Positions 11,934-24,469 of a stretch of 64,000 nucleotides of DNA are shown piece after piece. Under the pieces are notes generated by a model. It was not told where the DNA came from and did no database searches. It worked only from the letters and a program-made list of their open reading frames with translations. Position 1 is the stretch's first letter. Each line of letters begins with the position of its first letter. This stretch comes from Epinephelus fuscoguttatus. Taxonomy: Eukaryota; Chordata; Actinopteri; Perciformes; Serranidae. The DNA lies in contig NC_064770.1 of the NCBI RefSeq assembly GCF_011397635.1, positions 34,620,598 through 34,684,597 on the forward strand, written 5' to 3'. A program made the translations under genes and the position numbers.

Positions 11934-11970
<37 letters not shown>
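11934..11970. repeat. (TATC)n microsatellite
   Basis: About nine tandem copies of the tetranucleotide TATC, with only minor edge imperfections. Confidence 0.9.
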
Positions 11971-11973
<3 letters not shown>

Positions 11974-14829
11974 GACATTTTTAAAATATTTTATTTGACC
12001 CTTTTTTTTTTTACCAGATTCGCTGCAAAAAAAAGATTGAATAGTTTCATCAACGTAGGTAAAACTGGAGTAGGCAGAAATCTGAAAGAGGAACAAAAAT
12101 GGCAGAATTTATTTATTGTTTTTCCCATACATTGATTCATTTAATTTTATATCATTGTACCGTTGCACGCAGCACGTTGGGTCAGCCCCTACTTGCCCCA
12201 CTTTCACTGTTTGTCAGACCACAAATGACTCGCCGCCCCGCTGTCCCTTCATGTTCCTTCCTTCCTCCTTGGATTGTCACTACAGTAGGCAGCAACTCGG
12301 GGAAATAGACCTTCGGTCGGTGGCTGTAATGGCTTGTATTTAGCCAGTGCTGATGGTCAGCGGCAGCAGCCAGTGTAACCTGTGTAACGGCAGCAACAGA
12401 AAGTTTGCTAATCCAGCAGGGAATTGAGTTTGGATTCGAGTTGCTGTTACCACGGACTGGAGGTCTGTCTCTGTAGCTGCTGACCTCTCTCCTCCTGGCT
12501 AGGTGGTCTGTAGCAGCAGGAAGTGTGGTGGAGGACACACAGTGATTCGAGGCGCTCGTCTAACCTACATAAACATGAACTTGAAGCTGCAGCTGTGAGC
12601 CTTTGGCTTCGGTTTGCAGAAGGCTAAACTGTTAGCGACACTTCCTCTCCATCTCTGAAACACTTGCCGATATTTACACCTGTTTTGTTTGGTTTATTGT
12701 CAGACTCTGTTTTTAATTAGACCATCTTCCTTTTTTGGATTGCTTTGATGTGCCAGTGCTGGAATAGTAACTTTCTCTGCAGCGCTGTCCGCCATTGAAT
12801 CCAGCTTTCACACATCTACATTTGTAGTAACAGCCAATAAGAACACCTTCTCTCTGAAATGGCCTGTGATTAGCCAAACGCTCCTGTTACAGCCTAGATT
12901 TTCTGAAGCCTGAAAACAGAGCCAAGGGGAGGTGCAGGAGTCTAGTTTTCACTCAGTCTTCTTGAATTACAACATCACTTAAGGGATTTATTTGGGGATT
13001 TTTGCCCAGTGATGCCGAATGAAACTGCCTACCTCAGTTTTAACCTTATGTAAGCTCCTATTGCTTATTCAATGGTAATAACTTCAAATATAAAGAAGGC
13101 TCTGGAAGTAGAATGCCCCATTTGTTACGTGTGTGATTTAGGCAATGTAAGAATTATTGTTTTATCATCATATTGAGTTTGAAATTAGGGTTTAGTTGAG
13201 AAATTAGGGGGTGTTAAGCTCGTCGCATTGTCGCTCTCAGTGCCTAAAGCACAACTTTCAGACAACAATTTGTAGGACACGGCTGCATTATCGGGACATC
13301 TGAGTGGTTATCTACTTTTCTTAAATAGATAAGATACCGATATCCCTAAGTCAAACAAAGTTCAGCCCCTTTTATCATCCCAGTAATTTCCGTAAAGTCC
13401 CTAATGCCAGGGCTTCCATGATGCAACGATATCTGATATAAGACTCATGCGTGCTGCTATCTGTACAAATTGATGTCTATCAAACTGTAAGATAGAGTCA
13501 TTGCAGATGGAGCGGGGAGACAAAGGGATGGAGAGGCAGACAATCATCTGTAAGTGTCTCTTTTCACCCAGTTACATTCAACCCTTTGTAGTCAAATGCC
13601 AAAATCCGTGTGCAGACAGCAAAGCAGGGCACGCAGAATAGGTAAGATCAATCTTATGTTATTTACAAGTGTTCATTTCAGTTAAAGTTCAATGAAGGGC
13701 CATTGTGAAACACCCATCCACGCTGTACACAGATCTACAAACCACAAAGCATTCACCCATACAACTGTTGCAACACAACATGTTTGAACTCAGCTGTCAG
13801 TAGCTGCCTGGTTTGGGTGCCTGAGTATGTTTCAGGTCTGCAGTAGGCCAAAGAGTGATCAGATGCACCACCCACCCATACCCCTCCAACTAGTTCCTGC
13901 ACCAATTTAGGTGTCAGCATCAGCTAGCAGAGGTAACAGGAGAGACAACGGCGAGGGGGGTTTGAAGCCGCAAAGGAAGAAGAGCTCACAGCTCTCGCTG
14001 AAAGGTCAGAGTCCGCCGTGTCTGAGGCTGGAAGCTGCCGAGAAGGCCATAGTGATGTTTGCGCTCAGACGGCAACAACAAAACAGTCTCCATCAACCAC
14101 AAAGGCGAGGGGGGGGTGACTGGAGAGAAGGTGAGAACAATAACAAGGGAGGGCACAGTGAAGATGAAAAACCTGTCACTAAAAACAAACAAGAAAAACA
14201 TGATGCAATGAGTAATGTTTACCGACATACTGCAGTTAATACAGAGCTAATTTAAAAACATCAAACCAGCTATCTCTGTTTTGCACTGTTTATTGACTCA
14301 TATAGGCGGAGATGTCAACCACTAAAGTAAGAACAATTTCTGTAAGTACGCAAGGGGCCAGAGTTGACTAAGCTCAATATCCTGTTAGTGTACAGCCATG
14401 CTAACCGCTCTGGGAGGTGGTAAAGTTGTAGTTGCACAGTGGTGCTCTGAGCTAAATGCCAGAGGTGGGACCAAGTCTTTGTTTTGCAAGTCACAAGTAA
14501 ATCTTCGCACTCAAATCCAAATTTCTTAACTTTGGATTTTGAGTTCTAAACATAACATTTTAACCCTTTGAATTCTGCAATAGAAGTGGTCCGCCATTGC
14601 CTTCATTGGTATTTTTGCTTATTGTGATGTCATGTCTTGGAGTATCTTCAAATCCCTCATATCCCTAACTATCTGTACAACCTAAGATAAAGGGTTATGT
14701 AAGCCAATAAACCATAAGAATTGATAAAAGTATTAAACTTGTGTCATTAAAAAAAAGAAATCGAACATGGTTTTACATCAGGAGAATGACTGTTCAAGCT
14801 ATAATGGTTTTTATTTAGAATCGATTTAA

Positions 14830-15998
14830 AGGGCCAGTGTGTAATATTTGGCATGGTTTATTGTCAAATCTGAATCTGAATCTGAATATTCTACCCATTA
14901 ATATGTTTATACAAGTGTATAATCGCTATAAAATAAAATTCGTTTGGTTTTCGTAGCCTTATAATTATGCTTTTATATATATATATAGCAAGGGCCTTGC
15001 TTAAGAGAGGTCGCCATCTTGCGCCGCCATGTATGTACGGCAGACCAAGCGGACAATCCAGCCAGCCAGAGAACGCGTCTTCGTTCGCGAACCAACGAAG
15101 ACAGCGGAAGGAAGGAAGAAGGAGGAGGAAACAGCAGAGTGTTAGTAGTTCGTCGATAGAGAGTAATGAAAGGTTTTTTTAGTTATAAAGTTTGCGAATG
15201 GACCACACTTACCACGCAACAGGAGAGAATGAACCTGAACCATCATCTGTGAGGAAAAGAAGACGCAACTTCACTCCTTGTGATGCACTCTCTGCGGTGC
15301 TTTTCCTCCTGGTGATATATCTCCCCAACGATGGTAGCAGTAGCACTGAATCCCATTCTGTGCATTCAGCCTCTCTTTTCGCCCGCTCAGCATCAAACAC
15401 ATGGAGTTCCTCATCTGTATGCTCCGGCTCAAACAGGTATGGCTCTGGGTCTGTGTCCGCTACAAGAAACTCTTCAAAATCGTGTTCAAAGTCGTCCATT
15501 GCAGCTACTATAGTCCGGAGATATTGCTAGGCTAAATAAACAGCTGAGCTCTGTTACTACGCTGTCAGTCAGTGTGCGGGCTGGAGGTTGGTGGAGCAGA
15601 GAGGAGAGGGGGTACCCACTCAGTATGGTAAACGAGTATGTGTGTATGAAGTGTGTCTGTTACGCTAGAAGACTCAGAGTTTGGGACGGAGTCTTTTACC
15701 CCCTGGAGTGTTACCGGAGTTTCTGGAGTGCTCAAATAAACTGGCCTTTTTCCCGAACGCTCCTCTGGTCTCCTGCTTGTGAGGGATTCATTACAATATC
15801 GTGACATGGTTTAAATTTCTAAATAAACATTCACCTCGTCGCTAGATAGACCTACTCCTGAAAAACTCGTGCGCGAGGCTTTTTGTCCCTATGAGGCCGC
15901 CGTCATTTACCTGACAGGAGGGGTGAGCGAGTGAGCCCTGCAATCTAGAATTTGACCCCTGATGTCACTGTTTTCAACCCATTTTACACACTGGCCCT
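14830..15998 (-). mobile_element. TTAA-flanked TIR element carrying a P2X7-like N-terminal exon
   Basis: Ends AGGGCCAGTGTGTAATATT and TTACACACTGGCCCT are inverted repeats flanked by TTAA on both sides (14826-14829, 15999-16002). This is the target preference of piggyBac and Kolobok elements. On the minus strand 15499-15209 opens MDDFEHDFEEFLVADTDPEP and YLFEPEHTDEEL. This acidic N-terminus is known from the multicopy teleost proteins annotated as P2X purinoceptor 7-like. A related frame lies at 61074-60886. No transposase is visible, so the copy is non-autonomous. Confidence 0.6.
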
Positions 15999-16002
15999 TT
16001 AA

Positions 16003-18990
16003 TCAAGATAATGCAAACAACAATCTCCTGTGGCTGTTACGGTAAAATACCAATGTAATTACAGTGAAATACCACATTTGCCTAAGGTGATGTGATGACG
16101 GGAAGAACGAAGACTTAGTTTTCTGCTGCAAAAAGAATGAATGCTCTAGCTATTGTTTGAATATATTTGTTATACAAAACAATTTTTTTAAGTTACTTCC
16201 ATCATTCCTCATGTGTCAGCTGTTTCCCCGCCTCCCCTTTGTTTCTTGTGGTTCCTTGTTTGTCTCTTTCTATGAGTGTTTCTCAAAGTCAAGGAAGGAT
16301 CCTCAAACGGCCGAATTTCACGGAGGCTATGTCATCAGATCCTGCTGAGGGACCGTTCAGATGCTAAGGATCCTTCCAAATTTCCTCAAGGACTGAGTCC
16401 TTCTTTTAACGGAAATTCCAAGGACGCATGTGTGTATACTAAGCGGGTATAAAATCCCCACAATGCTTTGCATAGCTTTTGTATGCAAGTGAAATTACCT
16501 TGGGTATAATTTTTACAACTGGCGCTCAGAAACATTAGTTTTTCATGGTTCTCTCCTTCAGTTTGACTGGATGCTTTCAGATTGGTTCACAGTAAGTGGA
16601 TCATCTGTGGAATAAAGTGTCGACTTGTTGGGAATGAATAGCGTTGATGTTAGCAGATTTGTGTAACACTTTTCAAATAACATACTTTTAATCTTTGGGC
16701 CTTGGGGGAAGGTATCAAATATTTTCAAGTATAAAGGCTCAAGTCCAAGTGAAGACACGAGTCATTGGTGGTAAGATCTAAGTCGAGTTGCAAGTCCATC
16801 CATCCATCCATCCATCCATCCATCCGGCGTTCTGCGCATGCACCACTTTTTCTTTCACAGGCTTTCACCCGGAAGAAGAAGGAGATGGCGTAGCAGCAGT
16901 GCCATAACTCCCAGAAAAACAAACAAACACCATGGCAACCGAGAAGTAGAAGACGCACTTCTGGACAGACAAGGAAACTAAATTCATGCTCCAACAGCTA
17001 AAGGAGCTAAACATTTTGAAGTTTATGGATGGCAGGAAAACTAGGATTTATTTAAACTACTTCAATATGTACTATATTAAAAAGGACACAGCGCCGCCCA
17101 TCGAGGTGGAGTCAGACACACTTGACTGATTAAAATTAAAAGTCCTATGTTCAAAAGTTCCTATAGTCGAAGTAAGTAAGTATAATCAGGAACATGTACT
17201 TGAAGTATTGAAAATAAAAGTACCAATCCAGAAAAATCTAAATGATCAAAAATAGTTACCAATTAATTTTTCTTTCAATCAGCTAATTGATTTATCAGTT
17301 AATTGTTTTAGCTGTACTTCTCGTATGAACTGTTGGGTGGTTTAATTCATAACAAAACCTCATGTTTTATAAATTTTCTCATGCTTTTTGTGCGAAACTC
17401 TTAATATGTAATGTAACTAGTAACTAAAGCTGTCAGATAAATGTAGTAAAATAAAAAGGCTATAATATTTCCCCCTGGAATGAAGTGGAGCAAAAGTATG
17501 AAATGGCAAGAAAAGAACAGTACAAGTACCTTAAGTACAGTACTTGAGTAAATGTACTTTACTGATTACTGATAGTTTGTGTTCAACACTCTGAATTCTC
17601 CTGAGCACATGATACATGCAAACTGTCATGCCCAAATTTGCTTTACTAAACTGAGGCTAACAGAGACCTGTAGAAACCACAGCATGTACCTCACTGCACA
17701 GAGCTTCATGTGAGTGACACGACTTCAAACAGTGAGTCACTGCTATCCAGATCACCACCGACTGATGTCATCAGTTTATTGTGCGTTTTTGACTCATTGT
17801 ATGCAACTTCAAACAGTCCACTTAACCTGCTTTCACTGTGTAGTACAGACTGGATCAGATTAGAGATACTTATCATTTAGGTAGCAGAGGCAGCAGGTTG
17901 TGACAAAAAGGCAGTTTCAGTGGTTTTTGTTGAAACCACCTCCATTCTGCTGCATTTACACATCACACGGAGAGACAAGTAACCCTTCAGCTACTGCTAG
18001 CTTTCAGCGGTTTATGACTTGTATGTGTTATGCAGAAGGGGGAGTATTTATATCTTTTACAGATGTAAGGTAGCAACACTACAGTGGAGAAATGAGTAAA
18101 AGTCCTGCATTCAAACTCTACTTAAGTTAAAGTAAAAAACTATTAGCATTAAAATATACCTAAAGAACCAACAGTAAAAGTTCTCACTGCAGATTGGCCA
18201 GTTTGAGAATCATACATATCACTGGCTTACAATTAATTGTTAACATTATTATTAATGTTGCAGCTGGTAAAGGTGGAGCTCTTAATTACTTTATACTTTA
18301 TGTAGATTAACCCAGTGGTTCCAAACTGGTCCAACTGCAGGGTCCAGATTTGTCAGCAGTCATTGGATCAAGGTCCACACAGTTAAGTACACTCTGTGTC
18401 ATAATTGCGTTTGGCCATGTCGTTCAGCTAGTTTGCTGTCTCTACCAGGTAGCTGTCCATGAGCCATTCACTTTACAGCAGGAAACGGCCCTTCAAAATA
18501 AAAACTCTGTGTCGGAAATTCCCTGCACTTTAAAATAAAGTGTGTTTTTTACAAACTTGACATGTTTGCAAGTCACCTGCGGTCCTTTAAAAAAAGGACT
18601 ACATATCACAGCGACGCAGACCTCCTGTTTCTATATTTCCCTCAGTGGAAACAAAGCTTTTATTTACTTTTTTAAAAACAGGAACCTCTTTGAGACAGTT
18701 AAATGTGTTAATTTTCCTTCACACGTATTTTTAAAAATGCACATGCACAATATTGTTGCTGTTGCACAATAGCACCCAAATAATAACAGTTTGGCTGAAC
18801 CTAAACCAAAGGGATATCACAGATATCTTTTGTCTCACCAAGTATCTTTTTAGTGGTATTTCATCTTTAACATAACCCTCCTCTTGTTTTGTATTGTTAA
18901 GCAACAAGCTTACAACATGCACAACTAAGCCAAGGTGTGAATCAAAAGCGTGCTGACTGCTGTTGTGGTCTCAGGGTGGGAGGCCGGACA
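16003..18990. other. Gene-free stretch with minor repeats
   Basis: No gene is supported. It contains a (CCAT)n microsatellite at 16796-16825. It also has three related blocks built on AAGTACTTGAGTAAATGTAC and AAAAGTCCTGCATTCAAA (about 17120-17215, 17415-17580, 18080-18190), a common teleost dispersed repeat. A short piece of the 5282/20043 repeat lies at 18637-18672. Confidence 0.5.
16796..16825. repeat. (CCAT)n microsatellite
   Basis: Roughly seven tandem copies of CCAT. Confidence 0.9.
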
Positions 18991-21597
18991 TCATTTTGTG
19001 GTGCTCTTTCCTCTTGCTTCTGTCAATATCTTGTCGAGTTTCTGGTTCATGATGTTTCTCTCTGTCCACTGGACTGCAGATGAATTATAGAAACACATGT
19101 TAGGAACAGAGAAATTTATTTTAAAATAAAAAACACGTTAGACCAAATAGAGCAGAACAATGAAAGAGAAATAGAGAGACGGAGGGACAGGAAAGAGCGT
19201 TTACCCATTTCGTCTGTCTTGTGGCCGTACCAGTGATCAGGAGGCCATGCAGTCAGAGGGTGGTGGATGTAGGAGTCTCTGGAGACAGACTTCCACGTTA
19301 AAGGAGCTCCTGGAGGCAGAGGGTTCAAAGATGGGAAAAGGAGGAAAATGTGTAAAAGAATTGAATTTTTTTCAAACTTGAGAAGATGAAATTCACTCTT
19401 AGGGGCTCTGAAGACTATTTCTACAAGAGATGGAAATGCTTGATAGTTTATTTTAATAACCTTTGAACACTCCCTCCTGAACAGCAAAGAAATATCATGT
19501 AATTGTAGATTACTGCTATTCACTCTTACACACTGTTACTCAAAAGACCTTCGCCTCTTTTTTCCTTTCATTCATTTGATTTACTTATCCTAGTTTTTTC
19601 TACTGTACTTTATTTTTGAAAGAGCTTAAAGGGACATTTGACCCCAAAATCAAAAATACATATTCTTCCTCTAACTTGTAGTGTTTTATCAATCTAGACT
19701 GTTTTGGTGTGAATTGGCACTGGTGCTCAAAGTGGCAAAAAATTACACTTAAAAAACTCAACAGCAAAGTCTCTCTCTTTAGAAATCATGACTGGGTTAC
19801 TCAAAATAACACGGACCACTTTGTGAGCAATTTCATGTAGGAACTATTTATTTCTATGAAACTACACCCACACACTGTATCACTGTGCAGAGGTAAGCAT
19901 GCGTCTACTGCTAGCTCTCCTAGCACCACTATTTATACCTCTATGTCGTATCAACGCTGACCTATGTTGTAGCCTTACGTGTACCTCTCCAGTAATGTAA
20001 CTACACGTTGCAGCAGCACAGACCTCCTGTCTGTTTCTGTAAGCTGAAACCATTTCCCTCAGTGGAAACAAAGCTTTTATTTACTTTAATTTCACAGATA
20101 AGAAACAATAAATTGTGAAGACAATAAAGCCTCCACAAAAATAGCATTTTAGGTCTTGTGTGTGATTTATCCTGGCTTCATATGAGCAGAGGAAATCTCC
20201 GCTAGTCGCAAGGCTAATTTATACAATGTAAAATGCACATAGGCTTGTGCTAATAACGTTAGCATGTTGTATTTGTTTGGATAACGTGTTTAGTATAAGA
20301 CAGTTGTTTTGTCAGTGAACCTTGTGAGTTGTAATGGAGCCAAATTTTGTACCGTTACCTTTGTTAAATGTTGCTGTTGATCCTGGTTTCATATGAGTAG
20401 AGGAAAAGTCTGCTAGCCACTAGGCTAATTTATACAATGTAAAATGCCATAGGCTTGTGCTAATAACGTTAGCATGTTGTATTTGTGGGGAAAATGTGTC
20501 CAGATAAAGACAAGTGTTTGTCTGTGAATGCTGCGAGTTATAGTGAAGCTGATTTGTGTACTGGGGTTTGAAATTGTCTCTATTAAGCCATGTTTAATGC
20601 GTGTTTAATGTGTGTTTAATGTGTATTTAATGTGAGTTTTGAATCAACTAAACTTTACAGCACTCCACAGAAACCCTGCTGCTAACTAGTGTTTTGGAGG
20701 TGTGTTTACATGCTCGCCCGTTGCCCATGAATAGATGCAAACCTTCCCCTGCACTGTGAAGAAAAAGATAGGGCGAGGCCAGATGTATGTGGCGGGAGAC
20801 GTTTTAGGAACTGCTTTTTATCTGGTGCCAGTGTTCCTGTAATATAATTAAAACCCAACAAGTTTGTGAGACAAGTGATGTTTTTTTCGTAATCTACTTG
20901 ACAGATTCAAATCCATCATCAGTTCAAGTCTTATGACTGGTTTGCTCGCTCCATGTGAAAGCATCTTTCATCAGACGAGCGTAACCCTTTACGTGCTTGT
21001 CCCTGTATAGTTACTGCTTTCACTCACAACACAGCAGTTTCATTTTCCCTGAAATGTTACTAGGTCTTGAAGTGAGAAATTGGAGGTACAGATTTCCTTG
21101 AATACTTATACCTGCTCTCTTTCATACATGACTCCATGCAGGAAATGTTCCTGAACATTTCAGGATGAAAGAAGCATATGTTTTTGTGTCACACTGCCCT
21201 GAATAATTCAGCAGGACAAGACAGGTTGTGTTACGACTACTCCACTACTTCCCTTGATTTACGATCAGTGTCATCCACGTGGCCCCTGCCTGTAAAATAT
21301 TGTTAATATCATGTTAACCTCACAACATATTGACAGCAGTGTGTTGATTAATAGAAGCTGTACTCTGGACAGCTGAAGACAGAGTGTGCACCCACTCAAA
21401 CTTAAAGTCATTTGTATACTGAAGGAGGCCTTATAAGAAAATTAAAACATACTTATGATGTACAGACCTGGAAATATGTTGGTGCGAAGACAGTGGCCCA
21501 AACTGTGATAGCTGTGAGGGCTCGAAACAGCTGATCCAGGATCACCATAGTGAGGAAGCGATAGGGATGGCACCTGAGGGCTTTGTACTGTCCTCAC
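18991..21597 (-). CDS. 3' part of a small gene, possibly ciliary microtubule inner protein 4 (cimip4/tex33)
   Basis: Three minus-strand exons join in phase: 21597-21468, 19309-19205 and 19073-18991 (stop TGA at 18991-18993). Together they read ...LGHCLRTNIFPGAPLTWKS, then DHWYGHKTDEM, then WTERNIMNQKLDKILTEARG. The join after LRTNIFP is one base into a codon on both sides, and the next join matches too, so all three junctions are phase-consistent GT-AG introns. No ATG lies in frame in the first exon, so one or more 5' exons upstream are missing from this call. I do not firmly recognise the sequence. The guess of TEX33/CIMIP4 rests on synteny, since human TEX33 lies next to TST/MPST near IL2RB, and on the soluble, helical, motif-poor character of the protein. 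Confidence 0.5.
19630..20040 (+). repeat. 5' part of a TTAA-type TIR element
   Basis: It starts AGGGACATTTGACCCCAAAATC just after TTAA (19626-19629) and continues with AGTGTTTTATCAATCTAGAC. That block resembles the short element at 40108-40232 (TTAAGCAGTCTAGATTG there). The other end is not seen: the unrelated repeat at 20043 follows directly. Confidence 0.45.
20043..20705 (+). repeat. Dispersed repeat, copy 2 of a direct pair (partner at 5282-5935)
   Basis: Same orientation and nearly the same sequence as 5337-5935, including the internal duplication ending GTTAGCATGTTGTATTTG (20250-20274 and 20468-20486). It has a small local expansion of TTTAATGTGTGTTTAATGTG (20590-20632). Confidence 0.7.
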
Positions 21598-22261
21598 CTA
21601 CAACACAGCGTGTTCAGAGGAAATCATATCTAACAGCAACACGTTGTTAACATGCAACAGAGAGGGGGAGAAGAAGAGAAGAAAAAAACACCATGTTCTC
21701 ACCTGTGTGTTTACTGGTTTTGTGTCTTTTCTGTCAATTGAGGTCATACCGAGACGATAAACCGCACGAGAGGTGGGCTGAAACTAAAGGTGTTAAATTT
21801 CTTAAGAATGTCATGCAAGACACCCGAGAACAATAGGTTTCACTTCTGGACAGGGAAAAAAAAAGACAAAAACTGTGACATTTTAAGAGAAATGATCAGC
21901 GGTGTGCAAAAAAAAGTTAGGTGCAAGAATTTTCTTTGCACAATCATGATGTTATTTGCTATTCAGAGCTGTATAGTTAGTGGTGAGGTTGCCAGTTGGA
22001 TAAATTTCTTTTGGATTAAAAATATTATTGCAGGGAAGAAGGATATGTACTGGCCCAAACTATGTTACGACAAGATATGTGTGGATACATTAAACTCTAG
22101 TAGAGTGTAAGTAGACAGGATTGATTCATTGTTGAGCTCAGTTTTCTACGGATGCCAATTGACCCTAGTTTCCATTGGATGAAATCTGCTAAATCTCTTT
22201 AAACAGAGACCAGTTTGTATAGTTTGAAACTGGTCACACATTCAGCAAAAACTCCCAAACC

Positions 22262-22517
22262 ACCTTCTAAGGTAAACTAACTAATGCCTTACACCCCTTC
22301 TGGGGTATAGGCCGTCGACAAGGGACCTGCAGAGTACCCGATCGCTGGCTTTCTTTTTTATCTGTGACCAGGTGTATCCCATCTTCTTGCCTGCAGATCC
22401 CTTCTCCAGGTGTTTCTTGGCCAACCTCTCTTTCTCTTCCCCTGAGGATTCCACGTCAGAGCCTGTCCAGTGATGTATGACATCCCCATCTAAGGCAAAC
22501 CGGCACAAGATGATCAT
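22262..22517 (-). mobile_element. Possible LINE C-terminal remnant
   Basis: The minus-strand frame ends [20 protein letters not shown], then LVDGLYPRRG. This resembles the W---A-DR--W---V--L tail found after reverse transcriptase in some teleost LINE-like proteins. No polymerase domain is left. The family is uncertain. Confidence 0.3.
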
Positions 22518-22970
22518 GGAGTGTTTCCCTCTCGAATATCTGACCCGTTTGCTTCACTCCACAAAGGGACGACTCATGAAAATATGGACCCCATACCTCC
22601 TTTTCTCAAACTATACTGTGGCTTAAATACTGTGCTCGACTAACTATAGTTCAATCAGGAGAGACTCATTTTTATAGTAAAAAGAATATTTATGAACATG
22701 TGCACATTAGAATGAAAAACGTGGGAAGACTTTGGTGATTAGACCCCATCGAGACGGGTTGATATAAGGAGGGTGATGAATCCATAGTCGAATAGCGAAG
22801 CCCCAATGTCTTCAAACAAGTACTTCCGAATTGGATATAATGACTAAGTGAGTAAAGGCCAATAATGGAACAGCTGGAACAGTCTGGTAAGTTCAGAAAA
22901 CTGCATCATTTTATTGTAATATAGACTTTAAAAACCAGGAAAAGACGAGACTTGCAATATCCGAAATCTT

Positions 22971-23298
22971 AGGGTGCGATCACACCGAGATGAAATGCTA
23001 GAAATGCAACACGAGTAAAACCATTGTTTTCCTATGATACGGCGCGTCTGACCGGCGTTCAAGCGTCTTTTTAGACGGGCGTTTTTCTGGCTTCTTGTTA
23101 GACGCGCATTTTTGTAGACGCGTGTTTTTAGACGTACATTTTTAGATGTGCGTAGACACTGAAAAGTTAAAATATTTTCAACTTTTTGAGCGTCAGACGC
23201 CAGTAGCTAGCACGCATTGAATAAGCGCTTCCAGTGTTTCAAGCGTCTTTGAAGCATCCGCATTTCTAGCATCTCATTTCTGTGTGATCGCCCCCTTA
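22971..23298. mobile_element. MITE with long inverted ends
   Basis: The left end AGGGTGCGATCACACCGAGA, with ATGCTAGAAATGC, pairs with the right end GCATTTCTAGCATCTCATTT, then CTGTGTGATCGCCCCCTT. The interior repeats short GACGCG/GACGTGCGT units and codes for nothing. About 35-bp TIRs with a CG-rich core suggest a hAT-type MITE. Confidence 0.65.
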
Positions 23299-23608
23299 GA
23301 CTATGTTCAGTCTCTATTTGATCACGTCACTGTTTTAATCTTTTTGTGAAGCACTTTGGTCAACGTTTGTCATTTTTAAGCATGCTTTATAGATGAACCT
23401 GACTTGACTTAAGCCACATTTGTACTCAAACTCTTCTTGGATGCTGGTTATTTTTAACTATATACTTTAACCGGATGAAGGATTTTAAGTCATCAGACCT
23501 CTGCAGATTTAAGTTACCAGAGAAACAAGCTGAGCAGACGTTAGTGGCAGCTGGGCTCCAACCCCTGCCTTGTCAAATAGTGGTGGAGAAACAATGATGT
23601 TAAACATA

Positions 23609-24443
23609 CACTGATCAAAAAACACTTAATGGTCACAGTCTAACACCAAGTCGGTTAATCTTCAGGGATATCAATGTGTCCATGTAGGAAGCACAAGTGA
23701 TTGTGAATCAGTTTCAGCTGCTTTGGTGCAAATCAAAGTGACAACAGGTGCAAAGGAGAGGCAAGAGCAAGACAACCCCCCAAAAAGGGACAGTTGCTTC
23801 CTCCTTATCCTTCCTGATTCTTCTCTAGTGTGGTCTTCTGCTGGTGTCCTTGTGGCTACTGGTAGCATGAGGCCGTACCTGCAGCCCAATCAGGTCGCAC
23901 ATTGGTTCCTCCTGGTGCAGGACAACGCTCGGCCTCATGTAGCCAGAGTGTGTAGGCAGTTCCTGGATGACGAGGACATGGATGCCACTGACTGGCCCTC
24001 TTGTTCCTCTGACCTAAATCCAACTGAGCACCTGTGAGACATTATGTATCGCTGCATCTGACGCTGCCAAGTGCCACCACAGACTGTCCAGGAGCTGACT
24101 GATCCAGGTCCGGGAGGAGATCCCCCAGGACCCCATCTGCCGACAGGAGCATGGCCAGACATTGTCAGGAGTACATGCAGGTACGTCAGGGCTGCACACA
24201 CTACTGAGTCACATTATTAGTTGGCTCAACCTGTGATTTCAGTTCTTTACTTTGATTTTTGGTGTGATTTTGAATCTAGCCCTCAGTGGGTTGATGATTT
24301 TGGTTTCCATTCATCGTAGTTACGTAATTTTGTTCACAACAAATTATACGATGTACACTGGGAAAGATTTTCAACTTGATTAATTCATTCATTAAGATCT
24401 GACGCGTGACTTAAGAGTTCCCTTATGTTTTTTTGAGCAATGT
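23609..24443 (+). mobile_element. Internally deleted Tc1-like DNA transposon
   Basis: Ends CACTGATCAAAAA and TTTTTTGAGCAATG are inverted repeats flanked by TA (23607-23608, 24444-24445). The interior keeps only the later part of the transposase: VQDNARPHVARVCRQFL, then DWPSCSSDLNPTEHL, which hold the second Asp and the Glu of the DDE triad (DD34E spacing). At about 835 bp it is half the usual 1.6 kb and lacks the DNA-binding half. Stop codons follow the Glu motif. It is inactive. Confidence 0.8.
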
Positions 24444-24469
24444 AAATCTGCCTTGTCCAGTTTTTTTTT

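Larger units (their letters stand above)
10256..14829. other. Non-coding stretch upstream of il2rb
   Basis: Apart from the candidate il2rb UTR exon there is no gene I can support. It holds a G-run (11429-11452) and a (TATC)n microsatellite at 11934-11970. Several medium-length open frames, such as plus 13911-14255, have low-complexity basic translations and no recognisable domain or splice context. Il2rb promoter or enhancer elements may be here but cannot be pinpointed by eye. Confidence 0.5.

Noticed and set aside
11934-11970. Possible CRISPR-like or regulatory array
   Set aside because: It is a plain tetranucleotide microsatellite without spacers, in a vertebrate genome.
13911-14255. 114-codon plus-strand frame
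   Set aside because: Low-complexity basic translation with no domain, no splice context and no neighbour.
14967-15182. Plus-strand frame in the TTAA element
   Set aside because: It lies opposite and upstream of the meaningful minus-strand frame and shows no family resemblance.
21468-21593. Alternative frame of the cimip4-like exon reading MVILDQLFRALTAITVWATVF as a membrane segment
   Set aside because: Its phase does not fit the next exon (it gives a stop at the join), whereas the other frame joins cleanly.
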